In this document: positions 1 to 12,525 of the stretch, piece after piece
Layout of the letters: each line of letters opens with the position of its first letter
Numbering within the stretch: the first letter of the stretch is position 1
Notes under the pieces: model-generated
The model's database searches: none
The model's input: only the letters and a program-made list of their open reading frames with translations
What the model was told of the DNA's origin: nothing
Assembly (NCBI RefSeq): GCF_030272615.1
Contig: NC_081406.1
Coordinates: 115,787,783 to 115,851,782 of the forward strand
Direction of reading: 5' to 3'
DNA: 64,000 nucleotides
DNA from: Cryptomeria japonica
Lineage: Eukaryota > Streptophyta > Pinopsida > Cupressales > Cupressaceae
Program-made: the position numbers and the translations under genes

Positions 1-1448
1 AATGACCTAATTAACCATTACATAAAGGAGGAGAGGAATCTAATAGTTCCATCCTTGCAAGACCAATATTCTAATCAAATTCCAAGCTCTTTTGATAGGG
101 ATCTATCTTCCTTGAATTGAATTGAATTGAATTGTTTAATATCAAGGAAAAATATGTGATTATTGAAGCAATCTACTAGAAACAATGAGCTATAGATGTT
201 GTACATAGAGACCAACCTAGATTTGGGAAAAATAAGATGTCACAAATATGTTCCCAAAATTTTGACCTGATGTTTTGGGACCAAATAGTATCAATTTGAT
301 ATGGTCCTCCAAATTTCTCATAGTCAAAAGATGATCTTGTTCACCTCTGCAAATCTTGTCAATCCTCCCAAAAAAATCTCTATACTTGTTTCCTACATAG
401 AAAAAGAAGAGGGAAATTGTTGGGAATAGGGGTTTGCCTAAGTCAAACCCTAGTTTAAGAATTAACCTTCAACAAAATAATGCAAATACTAAAATAAATG
501 CTAAATAGATATACCTCAGATCTGTAATTATTATTGATGCTGCTTTGCACTTTGAATGAGATAACAAGTTTTGTATAAAATAGCATGACAAACACAAAAC
601 CCTAATCACAAATACATTCTTGCACAATATTGATGTTATTTTGCTCCATAATGGTTGAAGGATGAATATACCATGCAACCTTGAAGGTCTCAGAAAATGC
701 TTGATAATAATTGCTTCATGAATGCATGAATACTTTAGGTAAGGTATGAATATGAAAATGAATTGGTATTTTTTCTTTATATAGGGGTTTCTAGGTAAAT
801 TACCAATTAGGTTGACCTCCAATAGTCATGCGGAGCCACGAGGGTCAAATTTTATTGATGAGATATAGCCCCCACCCCATTTCAAATTGGGGCCAGTTTA
901 AGAAGGACCATGGTGCCAGCGCATTCCATGCCCTAGTCCCACCACTATTAGGACCAAAATTATTCTAAAATGGGGTGGGTATCACATGGTAAGAACCAAA
1001 AAATATTGTTCATGGCTTCAAAGTTGGTGAATAGGCATAGACAGATCTAGAAAAGAGATGAGGATAGGACACACTAAAGTAAGGGCACAAACATGAGGTG
1101 TAAATTGGATTGGTGATAATTTATGATGCTCAATTTGGCTCCTACTTTAAATGGAGTATGAGCCTATGCAAATACTCATAGTAAAGTAGATGAAAGATGA
1201 AGGAGAGTAGCAATTATAAGCACAATCAAAAGGAGATAAGACATCAATAACTTCAAGGAACCAAGTCCCTAGAATCTTAGGATCTTAAGTTACACAATCA
1301 CATGCAAGGGCACACAAAATAAGACAAAGACAAAAAAGGTAGATAAAGACATAAAAAGACAAAATGCAAAGGACAAACAACACAAAAGCTAAAAACCAAC
1401 AAAAGACCTCATGTCAACTAGCCAAAGAGACCTTGATAGCAAAAATGT
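1..1448. repeat. Interspersed repeat R, copy 1 (non-coding)
   Basis: AT-rich sequence without a convincing gene. From base 1 to about 1128 it matches, block by block and at roughly 80% by eye, the sequence 28205-28524 continued at 44709-45505, so it is one copy of a dispersed repeat that I call R. The match stops near 1128. The remaining 320 bases to 1448 have no visible partner in the window and no reading frame worth calling. Element A begins directly after it. R may be part of an old transposable element, but I see no termini or domain that would tell which kind. Confidence 0.7.
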
Positions 1449-3148
1449 TGTAGCGTCGTAAATTGTACGCACTTGCTAGGGTGCTACAATTTCACACCTA
1501 GTTTAGCACCCGCCTTGGTGCATTTTACATTTTGCATTGCACTTCTCCTTTAGCACTTAATTAACCAAATTAATTAGGTCTAAGGTCCTATTTCATCATC
1601 CTCTACATCATAAAGTTGGGCCCTTTCATCATAGTGTGCCCTTTTCATTTTATTCCTCCAATACATCATTCAATCAAAAACCCTAATTAAGTCCTATTTT
1701 GAACTGGGGGGCTTGGTTTCGGGGGTCAAAACATCTTGAAATCACCTATAACTTCGGGATTCTCTTTAAAATCATCATATCCGACGGCCCTGAAAATTTG
1801 GTGAAAAGTTGTCGGGACCGTGGCGCCCGGAGTGCACATGGTCTCGGACATTTTTCCCGAAATTTTGGGAGCACAATCCAATCATAAAATAAAGCTTAAC
1901 CCCAAGAAATTGGCAGGATATTCAATCTCTAGGTTGGCCAAAAGATGAAATTATGACCTAGGGTTTCATACATACGAGCTCTCTTTCTTCATTTGAAGGG
2001 ATGGGAATTTTGTTTTCAGGAACCTCATATGCAGCGAAAGAGCAGATCTTTGAAGACTTCAACAACATTCAACATCCTTCTATCAAGCATTTATCAATTT
2101 CATTCATCTATTTAGGGCTTGGAAGACATTGAAGAACAATAGGAGATTACCGACTGAAGATTGGCTTGTACCCCTCCTTTGAGGGTTGGGTATGATTTCA
2201 TGTTGTTTTCATGTCTTTGCATAAGATTCAATATATCATTTATTCATGCTTTAGATCACATTACATCTTGATTTAGAGCATTTACATTATCATTTACAAG
2301 CAATTAGGGTTTACTTTCTAGGTTGCTCTAGCTTGCTTTCTTGCATTTTAGGACCTTGCACACACACTAGGTCTGCACACACAATACATTTTACAATACA
2401 ACTTGGCTATTCGTGGAGGTGGAAATCACCAAAGTGGGGGTTTGACTAAGGCAAAACCCTATATAGCTGCCCATACCCTTTTTAGATATAAGTGCAGGTT
2501 TCGGGACTCGGACGACGCCGCAGGAGACAGATCCGGGAAAAGCAGGTCGAGACAGCACTCCACATCAAATTGCAGAGCAAAAGACCTGGACAGGGGCGCT
2601 GGGCACCCTAGTCCTACCAGGACAGGGGCGCTGGGCGCCCTAGTCCTGCCAGGACAGGGGCACTGGGTGCCCTGGTCCCTGGGACAGAGGCGCTGGGCGC
2701 CCTGGTCCTCCGGACAAACAGCATTTTTTGACACTTCCGACAGTTTTCCAGAGTGCAAAACAACAGTTTTAGGTGCAGCTTTCAGGACAGAATCAGGACA
2801 GTGGCGCCCACGCCCCCATCCCGAACATTTTCAATCCGATTTTGACTCCGGGTACGCATCTGCATTCTTATTTCATCCTTGTATTTACAGCTGTTCATTG
2901 TTTAATCTCAATTCTGCAATCTTGTTATTCGTTTGTACATGCATTTTGGGATTAGGACTTGAACTTGTATCATTTTATCTTTCAATTTCAACGAAGGAAT
3001 AGAAATCCTAATAGGTAGCCCATGGCTCTCTCTTTCACAAGAAGAAGTAGCCAATTGTGTGATACCTCTAGGCTCTTTCGTATTCCGTAATGTGTGTCAA
3101 AAGCTAGGATTAGGGCATGTTAACCTAGTCTCACTTTTTCCCTACACA
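1449..3148 (+). repeat. 5' LTR of element A
   Basis: 1700 bp, starting TGTAGC and ending CTACACA just before the primer-binding site. The same start recurs at 12526, and the body is repeated at 12526-14020 and, reversed, at 14021-15665 and 25131-26626. The LTR carries a GC-rich hairpin array at 2588-2708, unlike its AT-rich surroundings. It should contain the promoter and polyadenylation signals of the element, but I cannot place them with confidence. Several small frames in it, such as 2403-3002, recur only because the LTR is repeated. Confidence 0.9.
2588..2708. repeat. GC-rich hairpin array in LTR (four units)
   Basis: Four consecutive units of about 30 bp. Each starts GGACAG, has TGG in the middle and ends GTCC, and the two halves are near-complementary, so each can fold into a 10-12 bp stem with a 3-nt loop. 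In the third unit the inner arms are GCAC and GTGC, whereas units two and four have GCGC and GCGC, which is a paired change. Equivalent arrays lie at 13665-13753, 14451-14539 and 25561-25649. Confidence 0.8.
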
Positions 3149-3151
3149 TTT

Positions 3152-3168
3152 TGGTGAACCCGACGTGA
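3152..3168 (+). promoter_or_regulatory. Primer-binding site of element A
   Basis: TGGTGAACCCGACGTGA lies four bases after the LTR end, where minus-strand DNA synthesis should be primed by a tRNA ending in CCA. The reverse complement is present at the matching place in element B (25111-25127). I could not assign the tRNA from memory. Confidence 0.8.
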
Positions 3169-3315
3169 ATCTATCATTGCTTCCTCTTGCATTGTATTTG
3201 TTAGATCTAGATCTAGATTTAGTGTGTTTTCATTTCATTTTCATTAAAAAGAAAAAAAAAAAAAGTGTGTTTCTTTGCATTGTGTGTTTAAATTTTATGC
3301 AACCTTTATTTCAAA

Positions 3316-6300
3316 ATGTCAGATTTTTATTTGCAAAATGTTCATGCTTTTGATGATTATTATGAGTATAGCCAAGACGAATTAGATGAAGCTTTAGATG
3401 AGTTTTTAAACCCTAAAGATGCCAAACCTTCATTTTACCAAAAACTCATAAACCTTGTTACTATGCCATTTAGATGTGATGAGAAAGATAAGTCGAATGG
3501 TTCCTCTCAAGGGTACATTCCTATCAACTCTTCCACTGAATCTAGTAACATGGTTGTGTTCAATAACCCCCTCTATGAGGAGATGTTTCCTTTTGAATCA
3601 AAAGATAAACCTTTTAATCGATATGATCATGCTTTGTTGGATGATGCTCTTGATGACTTTGTGGCTTTATCAAAATCTTTAAACAAGAACAAGACTTCTA
3701 AATTGGTTAACATGATAAACCTGAATGAACATAACAAGCCTCTTTTTGAAGTCCAAGGTGCTTATCCTTCTCCCACCTTTCAAGTTCCTAAATCACCTCT
3801 CCTTACTGTCCAAGGAGGGTATGATCACGATTCCTTTCATACTCCGAATAAACCAATCATCACTGTGCAAGGAAGAAAACCTATAAGTCCTTATAGTTAT
3901 GCCAAGCAAATAACTAGAGAGAGTTATCATGCGGTTGCCCATACTTATCACACCAGAAATAATAGGCAACCTAATCCTTGTCTTGTTATTCCAGTTTTCC
4001 TTCCTAATCCTCAACCAATCCTTTCACAAGCTCCCCATATTTCGCAAGTTATGGGTAAGGAATATGATCTCATAGAACAACTTAAAGCTACCCCTGCTAA
4101 GATATCCCTCTGGGATTTGATTCAAACTTCTTCCACTCATCATGGAATGTTACAAGATGCCTTGAAAGATTTGAATGTTCCTCCACCGAATACATCTAGT
4201 AATATAGCATCTTTGGTTAACTCTGTGATGAATCCTAAGGCTCAAATTGTGTTTACCCAAGATGAGTTGCCTACTAGTGAGATTCAACAACAATATGATC
4301 CCTTGATGATTGTGGTTATCATGAAAGACACTGCTATAAGACGAACATTAGTAGATAATGGCTCTGGCCTTAATGTGTGTAGCATTAATCTATTGCATAA
4401 AATGAATGTGGATACATCTCTCATTGAGCCTGACTCTCATCCCATTCGAGGCTTTGACAATGTGGCTAAGACTTCATTAGGTATTATTACCTTACCTCTC
4501 ACAGTAGGACCTGTTACTTTGCCTACTCCTATCCAGGTTATGTCGGGAAATTTAACATACAACTTGTTATTAGGGAGGCCTTGGATTCACAGTATGCAAG
4601 CTATCCCTTCTACATTGCATAGACAAGTTAAATTTATATATAACAATAAGTCATATACCTTGATAGGTGATACTAATTTCCAAGCTTGTCTACAAACATC
4701 TACTTCCAAAGGGGGTTCTTCTAAGCCATCCTCGTTTAGTGATGACTCTTTAAACAAGACACCTATTGATGAATCCTCTCTCTCTGATGATCAAAATTCT
4801 TTGGATGAGTCTGGAGCTCCTGAAGAAGATTCTTCTCGACTTGAATCTACACATAAGAAGGATTTTGATCCTGAGAAGGTCCTCGCAGAAGACGATTGGG
4901 GATCTCTTGATTTCAATCCCACCTTTGTAGGTGAATATAAGGTTCCTTCTAGAGAGCTTAAAGTGGAAAAGAAGGAAGAAGCTAAAAATCAATCAATCTT
5001 ACCTGAACTTATGAGTAACAATTTTGTGGCTGCTTCTCAAACTTCTTCTCCTCACACCTCTAATTATGAAGAGTTTGATTCTTTGTCTTATGAAAAACCA
5101 CCTTCTTTTTCTGAAATGGCTGATCGTTATGGTCATGGTTTTCGCATTTTTGCTAAGCATGGGTATCATGGAAATGGTTGTGGTGCTCATGAACAAGGGA
5201 TAAAAGTTCCTCTACAGACTAATTTTCACAATTATGCCTTTTGACTTGGCTACAATCCCTACAAACGCACTAAAGCTTCTAAAAGACCATGCATTAGTGT
5301 TAATGCTATTTCTACATCTCTATCAATGCAACACCCTGAGTATATTGATGGGGATCCTTCGGGTGACTGTGCTTTGGATGTCTTCCCTACCGACGATGCT
5401 TTAGCTGAGTTCTTGGGAGCCTATGACACTCTTCCTCGTTATCATCACAATAGGGGACTCCCTTATTGTTTGAACACTGAAGCCTATTTTGGAAAAGAGA
5501 TTGATAATGATGAGATTGTGAAAGAATTCCCTCAGTTAAAGGATACTCCTCTACAAAGTAATCTTCTCATAAGTGACACCACTGATGTTAAGATGGATCC
5601 TTGCAATAAAGAGAAAGTTATTAAAATTGGAAAATGTTTGGATGAAGAGGAACAAAAACAATATGAAGATTTATTGCATGAGTTCCCCGAGATCTTTGCT
5701 TGGACATACTCTGACATTCCTGGTATAGATCCTAAGATTGTTACTCATAACATTGTCTTAGTTCCTAATGCTAAGCCCATGAAACAAAAGATTCAAAAAA
5801 TGAATCCTAAGGTGGCTCTGCTTGTTAAGGCTGAGATTGAAAAGTTATTGGAAGCTGGATTTATCCGCCCTATTGACTATTCCCCATGGATTTCAAATAT
5901 TGTCGTTGTGGCTAAACCAGCTAACAAGATAAGAATGTGTACTGACTTTCGGGATCTAAATAAGGCTTCTTTAAAAGATGATTTTCCTCTTCCAAACATT
6001 GACATGATAGTTGATTCTACGGCAGGACATGCCTTGTTATCCTTCATGGATGGTTTTTCAGGATACAATCAAATTTTCATTAACCCTCAAGATCAATTCA
6101 AAACCACTTTCACCACTCCTTGGGGTACGTTTTGTTGGATAATGATGCCTTTTGGACTTTAAAATGCCGGTGCAACTTATCAACGAGCGATGACCCTTAT
6201 CTTTCATGATTATATGCATAAGATTTTAGAGGATTATGTTGATGATATTTTAGCCAAATCCATTCTTCGCATGGATCATATTAAAATCCTTCGTCAAATC

Positions 6301-8862
6301 TTTGAAAGAATTCATAAATATCACATGCGCTTGAATCCTCGACAATGTGTTTTTGGTGTGGATAGTGGAAAACTATTAGGGTTCATAGTTTCGCATCGTG
6401 GGATTGAGGTGGACACTAAGAAAATAGATGCTATTGTCAACATGCCACCTCCTAGAAATGTGTCTCAACTTAAAAGCTTACAAGGAAAGATTCAAGCTAT
6501 TCATAGGTTCGTGTCTCAACTTGCGGATCGTACCTTTCCTTTTACTCAACTTCTTAAAAAGGATATCACTTTTCAATGGAACGAAGATTGTCAGCAAGCA
6601 TTTGAAGATTTAAAAGTGTATTTGGCTAGTCCTCCTATTCTTCAACCTGTCGAACCTTCTAAACCCTTCCTTCTGTATATAGCTGCTTCCTCTCATGCTC
6701 TCGCAGCATTGTTGGCCCAACATGATAAAGATGGTAAGGAATGTCCAGTTTATTACATAAGTTGTACCTTACTCGATTATGAGACCCGATATTCTGCGAT
6801 AGAAAGACAATGCTTGGCCTTGGTGTTTGCGACTCAGAAATTGAGACATTATCTTTTAAATTCAGAAGTCCACGTCATGGTAAAGTTTGATCCTTTAAAG
6901 CATCTTTTCTCTAAAATTGATTTATCAGGACCCCTAGCTAAGTGGGTTATGATGTTAACTGAATTTGACCTTAAATTTGTTTCACAAAGAGCAATTAAAG
7001 GACAAGCGTTGACTGATCACTTAGTTGAGGCCCCTTCACCTTTCTCCTTCCCTAACCTTGAGTCTTTTCCCGATGACTTCATTCTTTCTATAGAGAAAGA
7101 TGAAACTTGGGAGTTATACTTTGATGGCTCTAAGTGTCATACGGGATCGGGGGCAGGTGTTGTTTTGATTTCTCCTACAAGGAAATCCATTCCCTTATCC
7201 TATCGTCTAAATTTCCTGTGTACCAATAACATTGCTGAGTATGAGGCTCTTATAGCAGGAATAAAAGCAGCCTTAGCTCTGAACATAAAACACATACATA
7301 TCTATGGAGATTCGCAATTGATTATAAGACAAGTAACAGGACTGTATCAAGCAAAACAAGACAAATTATCACAATATAAAGATCTTGCTATCTCTTTATT
7401 ACAAAAATTTGATTCTTATACCATGGAACCTGTTCCTCGAAAAGATAATCGACATGCGGATGCAATGGCATGTGTGGCTTCTCTTGTATCTTTAGAGGAC
7501 CCTGTGGTTGATCTTAAATTTTTTATTCACAACCTTATGTCTCTAGCTATTGTAGATGATTCTAGCTTGGTAACATGTTGTGACTTTATAGACTCAGATG
7601 AATGGTATTCGCATATCGTAAGATATTTGACCGATGGCACCTTTCCTGATTCCGCCAATAGGAACACTAGGGCTAGAATCCGCAAGCTGTCTGCTAGATA
7701 TATCATTCTTTCTAATGTCCTTTACTAAAGGGGTTATGATGGTCTTCTCCTTCACTATCTTAACAAATCAGAAATCCCCGTTGCTCTTGAAGAGGCACAT
7801 TCAGGTGCCTGTGGGGGGCATTTTGGGGGCAAATCCTTGGTTCAAAGATTGCTTCGCATGGGATACTATTGGCAAACTATGCAGAAGGATTCCTTTTCAT
7901 TTGTTAAGAAATGTCATCAATGTCAACAACACAATAATCTGATTCATGCTCCTGCCCAAGAACTTCGTTCTCAAGTAGCTTCTTGGCGTTTCTCCGCATA
8001 GGGTTTGGATCTTATTGGTAAAATCTCTCCTCCTTCATCTCAAGGACACACCTTCATTATAACCGCAATAGATTACTTTACGAAATGGGTAGAAGCTATT
8101 CCCCTTCGCTCTACTACTGCTGAAGTGATTTGTCAATTTCTTCTAGAAAACATCATTTCTCGATTCGGGATACCTTCCACTATAACCTTAGATAATGGGA
8201 CATCAGTTAAGAACAAGGACGTGAAGAAATTCCTCGAGAAGTATCATATCAAGTATCAATTTTCTACACCATACTATCCTCAATCAAATGGTCAAGCCGA
8301 ATCATCCAATAAAATAATTGAACAAATTCTTCGCAAAACTGTGAATAAGCATGGTAAGGATTGGAGTAACCAGCTAATCTATGCTCTTTGAGCCTACCGA
8401 ACGAGTGTACGAATTACTACAAGAACTACTCCTTATAATCTTGTTTACGGTGCTGACGCTATTATGCCTTTAGAGTTAGAGATTCCATCACTGAGGGTTT
8501 CTCTCAAAGGTATAGTAGATGATGACTCTTATAGAGAACAATGACTTCAACAGCATGAGATGCTTGATGAACAACGTATAAACGCTCTTGAGCATATTCA
8601 AGCGTATCATAAAACTCTACAACGAAGCTATAATGATAAGGTTATTCAACGTTCCTTCTCGGTAGGTGACTTAGTCCTCTATGAGAATCAGCGCAATGTG
8701 GATGCCTTACCTGCAGAAAAGGGAAAATTTAGTCCTAATTGGCTTGGACCATATATCATTATTGAAGATTATGGATCAAGTGCTTACAAAATAGCGGATG
8801 TAGACGGTACGCCTCTTAAAGAACCTATAAATGCTATGCACTTGCGTAGATATTATGCTTAA
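3316..8862 (+). pseudogene. Element A polyprotein: PR, RT, RNase H x2, integrase; six in-frame stops
   Basis: One frame of 1849 codons from ATG 3316 to TAA 8862, with no frameshift but stops at 5242, 6160, 7726, 7999, 8389 and 8542. In order: an acidic N-terminal part without a Gag domain; a retropepsin-like segment (DNGSGLN, then LLLGRPWIH) near codons 350-430; a G-patch-like glycine motif before the first stop; reverse transcriptase with YVDD around 6238; Gypsy RNase H; a second RNase H starting at YFDGSK (about 7117); integrase with a zinc-finger region near 7800-7930 and the DDE core (LDLIG, DNGTS, NGQAE). The frame ends LRRYYA, like B. Several stops fit C-to-T decay (TGG to TAG or TGA, CGA to TGA), as expected of methylated, silenced plant DNA. 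Confidence 0.92.
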
Positions 8863-9465
8863 TTATTCATTCCTTATCTATCCTCTTTTCAGTTCTTCAA
8901 ACATTGGGTAATATGTTAGTATCCCCTAATTAGAGCAAAATAGAATTAAATGTTATGGTGTTTAATCTATATTGCTTCATTCTTGACAAGCGTGTTTCTT
9001 TACGTTATAGTTTGTCTTGAATTCATTTAATGTAAATTGTAAAAGATTTACATTTCCATTATACTAGCATATTTCTCAATGTCTTTATGTGTTAAGTAGA
9101 ATTGTATCATGTTGTGTTTAAGTTCAAAATTAAATCACATTAGTTATATGATTCTTAGACTTAATGCATAGTTCTTCCCTATCATCAACGTAGTACTTGA
9201 TTAAATATTTTAATTAAGTTACGCATGTATCAATTTAATCATGGAGCATTGAGAAATCAATCACATGGAAATTAAATCCTGAATATACATGTACATCTAC
9301 CAAATGTATTAGATTTAATCAAAGCAAAATATACATTGTTTTAAGTATTAAAGATAACACATTTGAGACAAAAGAGAAGCATGTATATATATATATATAT
9401 ATGTGGATCGTATACAAATATAGGTCACTGTACATCCAAAATATGACCTATTCTACATCATAAAA
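8863..9465. other. Convergent spacer between pol and antisense PMD gene (element A)
   Basis: About 600 bp of AT-rich sequence into which pol (+) and the PMD gene (-) both run. It holds a (TA)n microsatellite at about 9384-9402. The same arrangement with a longer (TA)n is at 18783-19392 in B. It probably contains the 3' ends of both transcripts. I see no gene. Confidence 0.7.
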
Positions 9466-11944
9466 TCATCTCCTATCCCTAGGGCTGGTGGCTAGAGAGT
9501 GTCGACTAGATGCTCCCTCCTGATCCGACCGTGCAGGTGGACCCATAGGTGTGTAGCGCGATATAGACCGCGAGTGACTCCGAGAGGAACTCCTACGATC
9601 TCTATCCATAAGGATTGCACGATAGGAGGTAGCCTCGGCCTGAGCTGCTAGATCTCACCGCACCTGCTGAAGGTCCTCGGATAGGACTCTCTCTCTCTCC
9701 CTCCATATGTCTACCTGGACTCGGAATGGGGAAAACAAGTCCTCATGCTGACCCGCGTTCCCCTAAGGCCTATAAGCAATCTGTGAGGAACTCGGGATCT
9801 GTGCCATCGTGGAAATGTCTGTCACTGCCTGCTGAATCAGGGAATGCCACTCCTGTGCATTAGCTGTAGTAGTAGAATAGATTTTTGTTAGTACCATTCT
9901 ATATATCATCAAAACATTAATCAATCAATATAAACCTACTATACCTGGATCTCCCTCACGCCAGTAGGGATCATGATATGGTAGCATCTGTGACTGGGAA
10001 CTACTAGGCTCCCCTCGCTTGAATACTCTGTGCACGATGGGTGTAGGCTGGATGGTACTAGGAATAGGTCTCCGTATCGCCTCATGTTCCCCCTTTTGGG
10101 GAATAAGAGGAGGATCTAGAGCTGTGGTATCATCTCCTGAATGATGGGGAGCTGCATCTGACCCCTCCTCATCATCTCTATCCTCCTCCTCATCGTCATC
10201 GTCATCCTCGTCCTCGTCCTCATCTGCATCCTCACCTGCATCCTCATTCTCCTCATCTCTATCTGTGTCCTCCTCCTCCTCCTCCTTGGCACTGGGCTGA
10301 TCTCCTGTGGGTGGATCAGGATCTCTTGCCTCCTCATGACCCTCTCCCTCCTCTGGCTCCTCTGACCTGGATCCCTAGTCCTCATCTCGGTCTCCATGTC
10401 TCCATGGGCCTGGATGGCCTGTCGGGTGATCTGGTGGAAAGATAGGACCTGGATATGATCTCATAAACCATGAGACATACCTGCGCTGTGCTCTAGGCTT
10501 TGCAGAGTAATCAGTGACTACATCCTGATCAGATCCCTCTATGTCTATAGTCTCAATGTCATCTATCGTCGGTCTCGCTACTGCTCTAGGTCTGGGAAGG
10601 ACTCGTGAGTGTCGAGTATAGATGGGTACATCTGCTGGAATGCACTGCTCTAGCCCAAACTGCCTCCGTACTCGGTCGAAGTAGAATGGGACTATGATAT
10701 GTGAATATCATCCCCATAGTAGGTGGTTCCTCTATAAGCATGCTAACTGTCTCTCCATCCCATCCCATCTGTGCATCCACAGATAGGGTCTCCATACTGT
10801 CACCTCGGCTATCAGTCTATCAAGTATCACTCTCCAATATAACAGATCTCCAAATCTCCACTTGCTGGTAGGATAAGCAAACACCCTAGGTCACTTGCTA
10901 GCCGTACTCATCGAAAAGCCGACGGGCCTGGTGCATGTGAAGTGCTCAAATATCCACACCTGCAGAAGTGTGCATGTCATCAAGTTGCAACCTTGTCCAA
11001 ATACATACTCCTCAAGGTCGTGATAGAGATGTGCAAGCATACTCTGACCCCAAGCATATACCCTCTTGTGTCTCTCCATAGCTCTGATGCACCATGTGAG
11101 ACCCCCATGCATATGCGTACCTCGCCCATTAGGGCAGATGGCTAGTGCTATGATGGCGATCATAAGGCGTCTCACAAGGGGCACCTCTCCTGTAGGATGT
11201 AAGAGCCATCTGACCATGATGCGACCTCTCGTCTCGCTCGGCATGACTCTCCCTATGCAATATACCTGCTCTCTCTGATGGTCCTCCGCTGACCGATTGG
11301 TCGCGTATGTAATAGTCGCTCCTCTGATAGGAAGATGAAGTATACGGTACACATCCTCAAGTGTAACCGTCAGCTCCCCTACTGGAAGATGAAATGTGCA
11401 TGTGTCAGGATCCCATCACTCCATCAATGCCATCAGCATCGCAGGATGGAACCGAATGGCTGGCATGAGGATCACATACCATAATCCCACGATCGACAAT
11501 GTGTCTCTCTCTACCTGAGTCAGCCGCAGAATCTGATCTTGCAAACTGCGAAGAATATGTCCTGCCGTATGCTCTCTCATGTATGGGAGACCCTGCAACA
11601 CAAAAACATAACCGTAATCAGTACTCGATCATCAAAATCGCTCATGCAAATTGTTGAACATCGTATGCTAACCCTGAAATCCCTCACCAAGCCCTAATTG
11701 GGACCATGGCGCCCTGAAGGGACCATGGTGCCCTGAGGGGACCAGGGCACCCCACAGGGACCATGGCACCCTAGGTGGGGCCTGGGTCAGAATTCAGGGC
11801 CCGCAAACGATCATAGAAAAGTCAAATGCAGAAAATCAAAAGTCAAACGTTCAGTCAACTCACCTCGTCCAGTGGCTCGTCGTCAATCACGGCCTGGCGC
11901 AGGATCTCAATCCTCGTGGGACGCTCCAGTCGTCGTGAAGGCAT
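9466..11944 (-). pseudogene. Antisense plant mobile domain (PMD) gene of element A, three exons, stops
   Basis: Read on the minus strand: exon 1 11944-11864 (27 codons, MPSRR start), intron 11863-11593, exon 2 11592-9945, intron 9944-9864, exon 3 9863-9466. Both introns are GT-AG, and the exons total 2127 nt, exactly 709 codons, which strongly supports the model. Exon 2 carries the PMD core (TCTFHLPVGELTVTLEDV and a following LPIRG), then a long Asp/Glu-rich segment. Exon 3 encodes a short charged helix and an Arg/Ser-rich tail. There are stops at 11416 and 10891 and further ones near 10730 and 10377. PMD proteins such as Arabidopsis MAIL1/MAIN act in gene and transposon silencing; the role inside a retroelement is unknown. 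The gene is antisense to the element RNA, so its introns survive retrotransposition. Confidence 0.88.
11700..11784. repeat. GGACCATGGCGCCC motif array in first PMD intron (element A)
   Basis: Four units of about 20 bp around GGGACCATGGCGCCCTG, degenerate in the last ones, inside the first intron of the antisense PMD gene. The motif joins two palindromes (CCATGG and GGCGCC) between CAGGG/CCCTG arms. A longer copy of the array is in the same intron of element B. Confidence 0.8.
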
Positions 11945-12022
11945 GATGATGGCTATGTGGGCTCCGCTGCAATGAACAATATTTCGAAATCAACAAAGTG
12001 ACAAATGCAAATGTCACTTTCA

Positions 12023-12036
12023 AAGTATATACTTTC
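12023..12036 (-). promoter_or_regulatory. Possible TATA box of the antisense PMD gene (A)
   Basis: AAGTATATACTTT, about 85 bp upstream of the PMD start codon at 11944. Element B has GTATATACC at almost the same distance from its start, although the surroundings differ, so a conserved core promoter is plausible. Confidence 0.4.
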
Positions 12037-12511
12037 ATTTCTTTATCTTTACTTTCGAAACCCTAATTTTCCTCTATCACTCATTTCATCATAACTTGAG
12101 TTTGGGAGATGCGATTTTCGAGCCGTTTGTTGCGTAGGAATCGTATTTTCATTCCCCTACTCTCGGGATGTTCCAAAAAGTGCTTTGATGAAGCCTATTC
12201 AGTGAACATCCCTCATCAATACTCTCTTACATAATTTATCGTAAGTAAACATGCTACCCTGTTTCACCTCCCTAATAAGCAAGTTGAAACAGGGGGGGGC
12301 ATATAGCTACTCACGAATTTCATCACTTTCCTTAGTAAGCATTAGGTGATTTTGTGATCTAACGTTTGTTTTGTAGGGTGCGGTTCCTAACTGTGTACTG
12401 CAGATACCGCTGGGGGCTTCGTCCAACAACTTATGGATATATTCTTTTTCAAATGATGTTTACTTTTTTGTACTTTAGCTTGCATATGCACGTAGTACTC
12501 ATATGACCGCT

Positions 12512-12525
12512 AAAGTGGGGCTAAA
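12512..12525 (+). other. Polypurine tract of element A
   Basis: AAAGTGGGGCTAAA immediately before the 3' LTR (TGTAGC at 12526). This is the usual site for priming plus-strand DNA synthesis. The reverse complement sits next to B's LTR at 15666-15681. Confidence 0.75.

Noticed and set aside
469-822. Hydrophobic minus-strand frame with a counterpart at 44713-45201
   Set aside because: Both lie in repeat R, so the likeness follows from DNA homology; the residue composition is that of translated AT-rich DNA and no domain is visible.
2403-3002. 199-codon frame in the A LTR
   Set aside because: It lies wholly in the LTR and crosses the hairpin array; copies in the other LTRs are broken at different places and no domain is seen.
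9384-9402. (TA)n run as a replication or recombination signal
   Set aside because: A simple microsatellite at the same place in B; nothing beyond a length-variable repeat.
10116-10397. Arg/Met-rich frame (and its B counterpart at 17862-18083)
   Set aside because: An alternate-frame reading of the GAG/GAT-rich acidic segment of the PMD gene; the acidic frame joins in phase with the PMD core.
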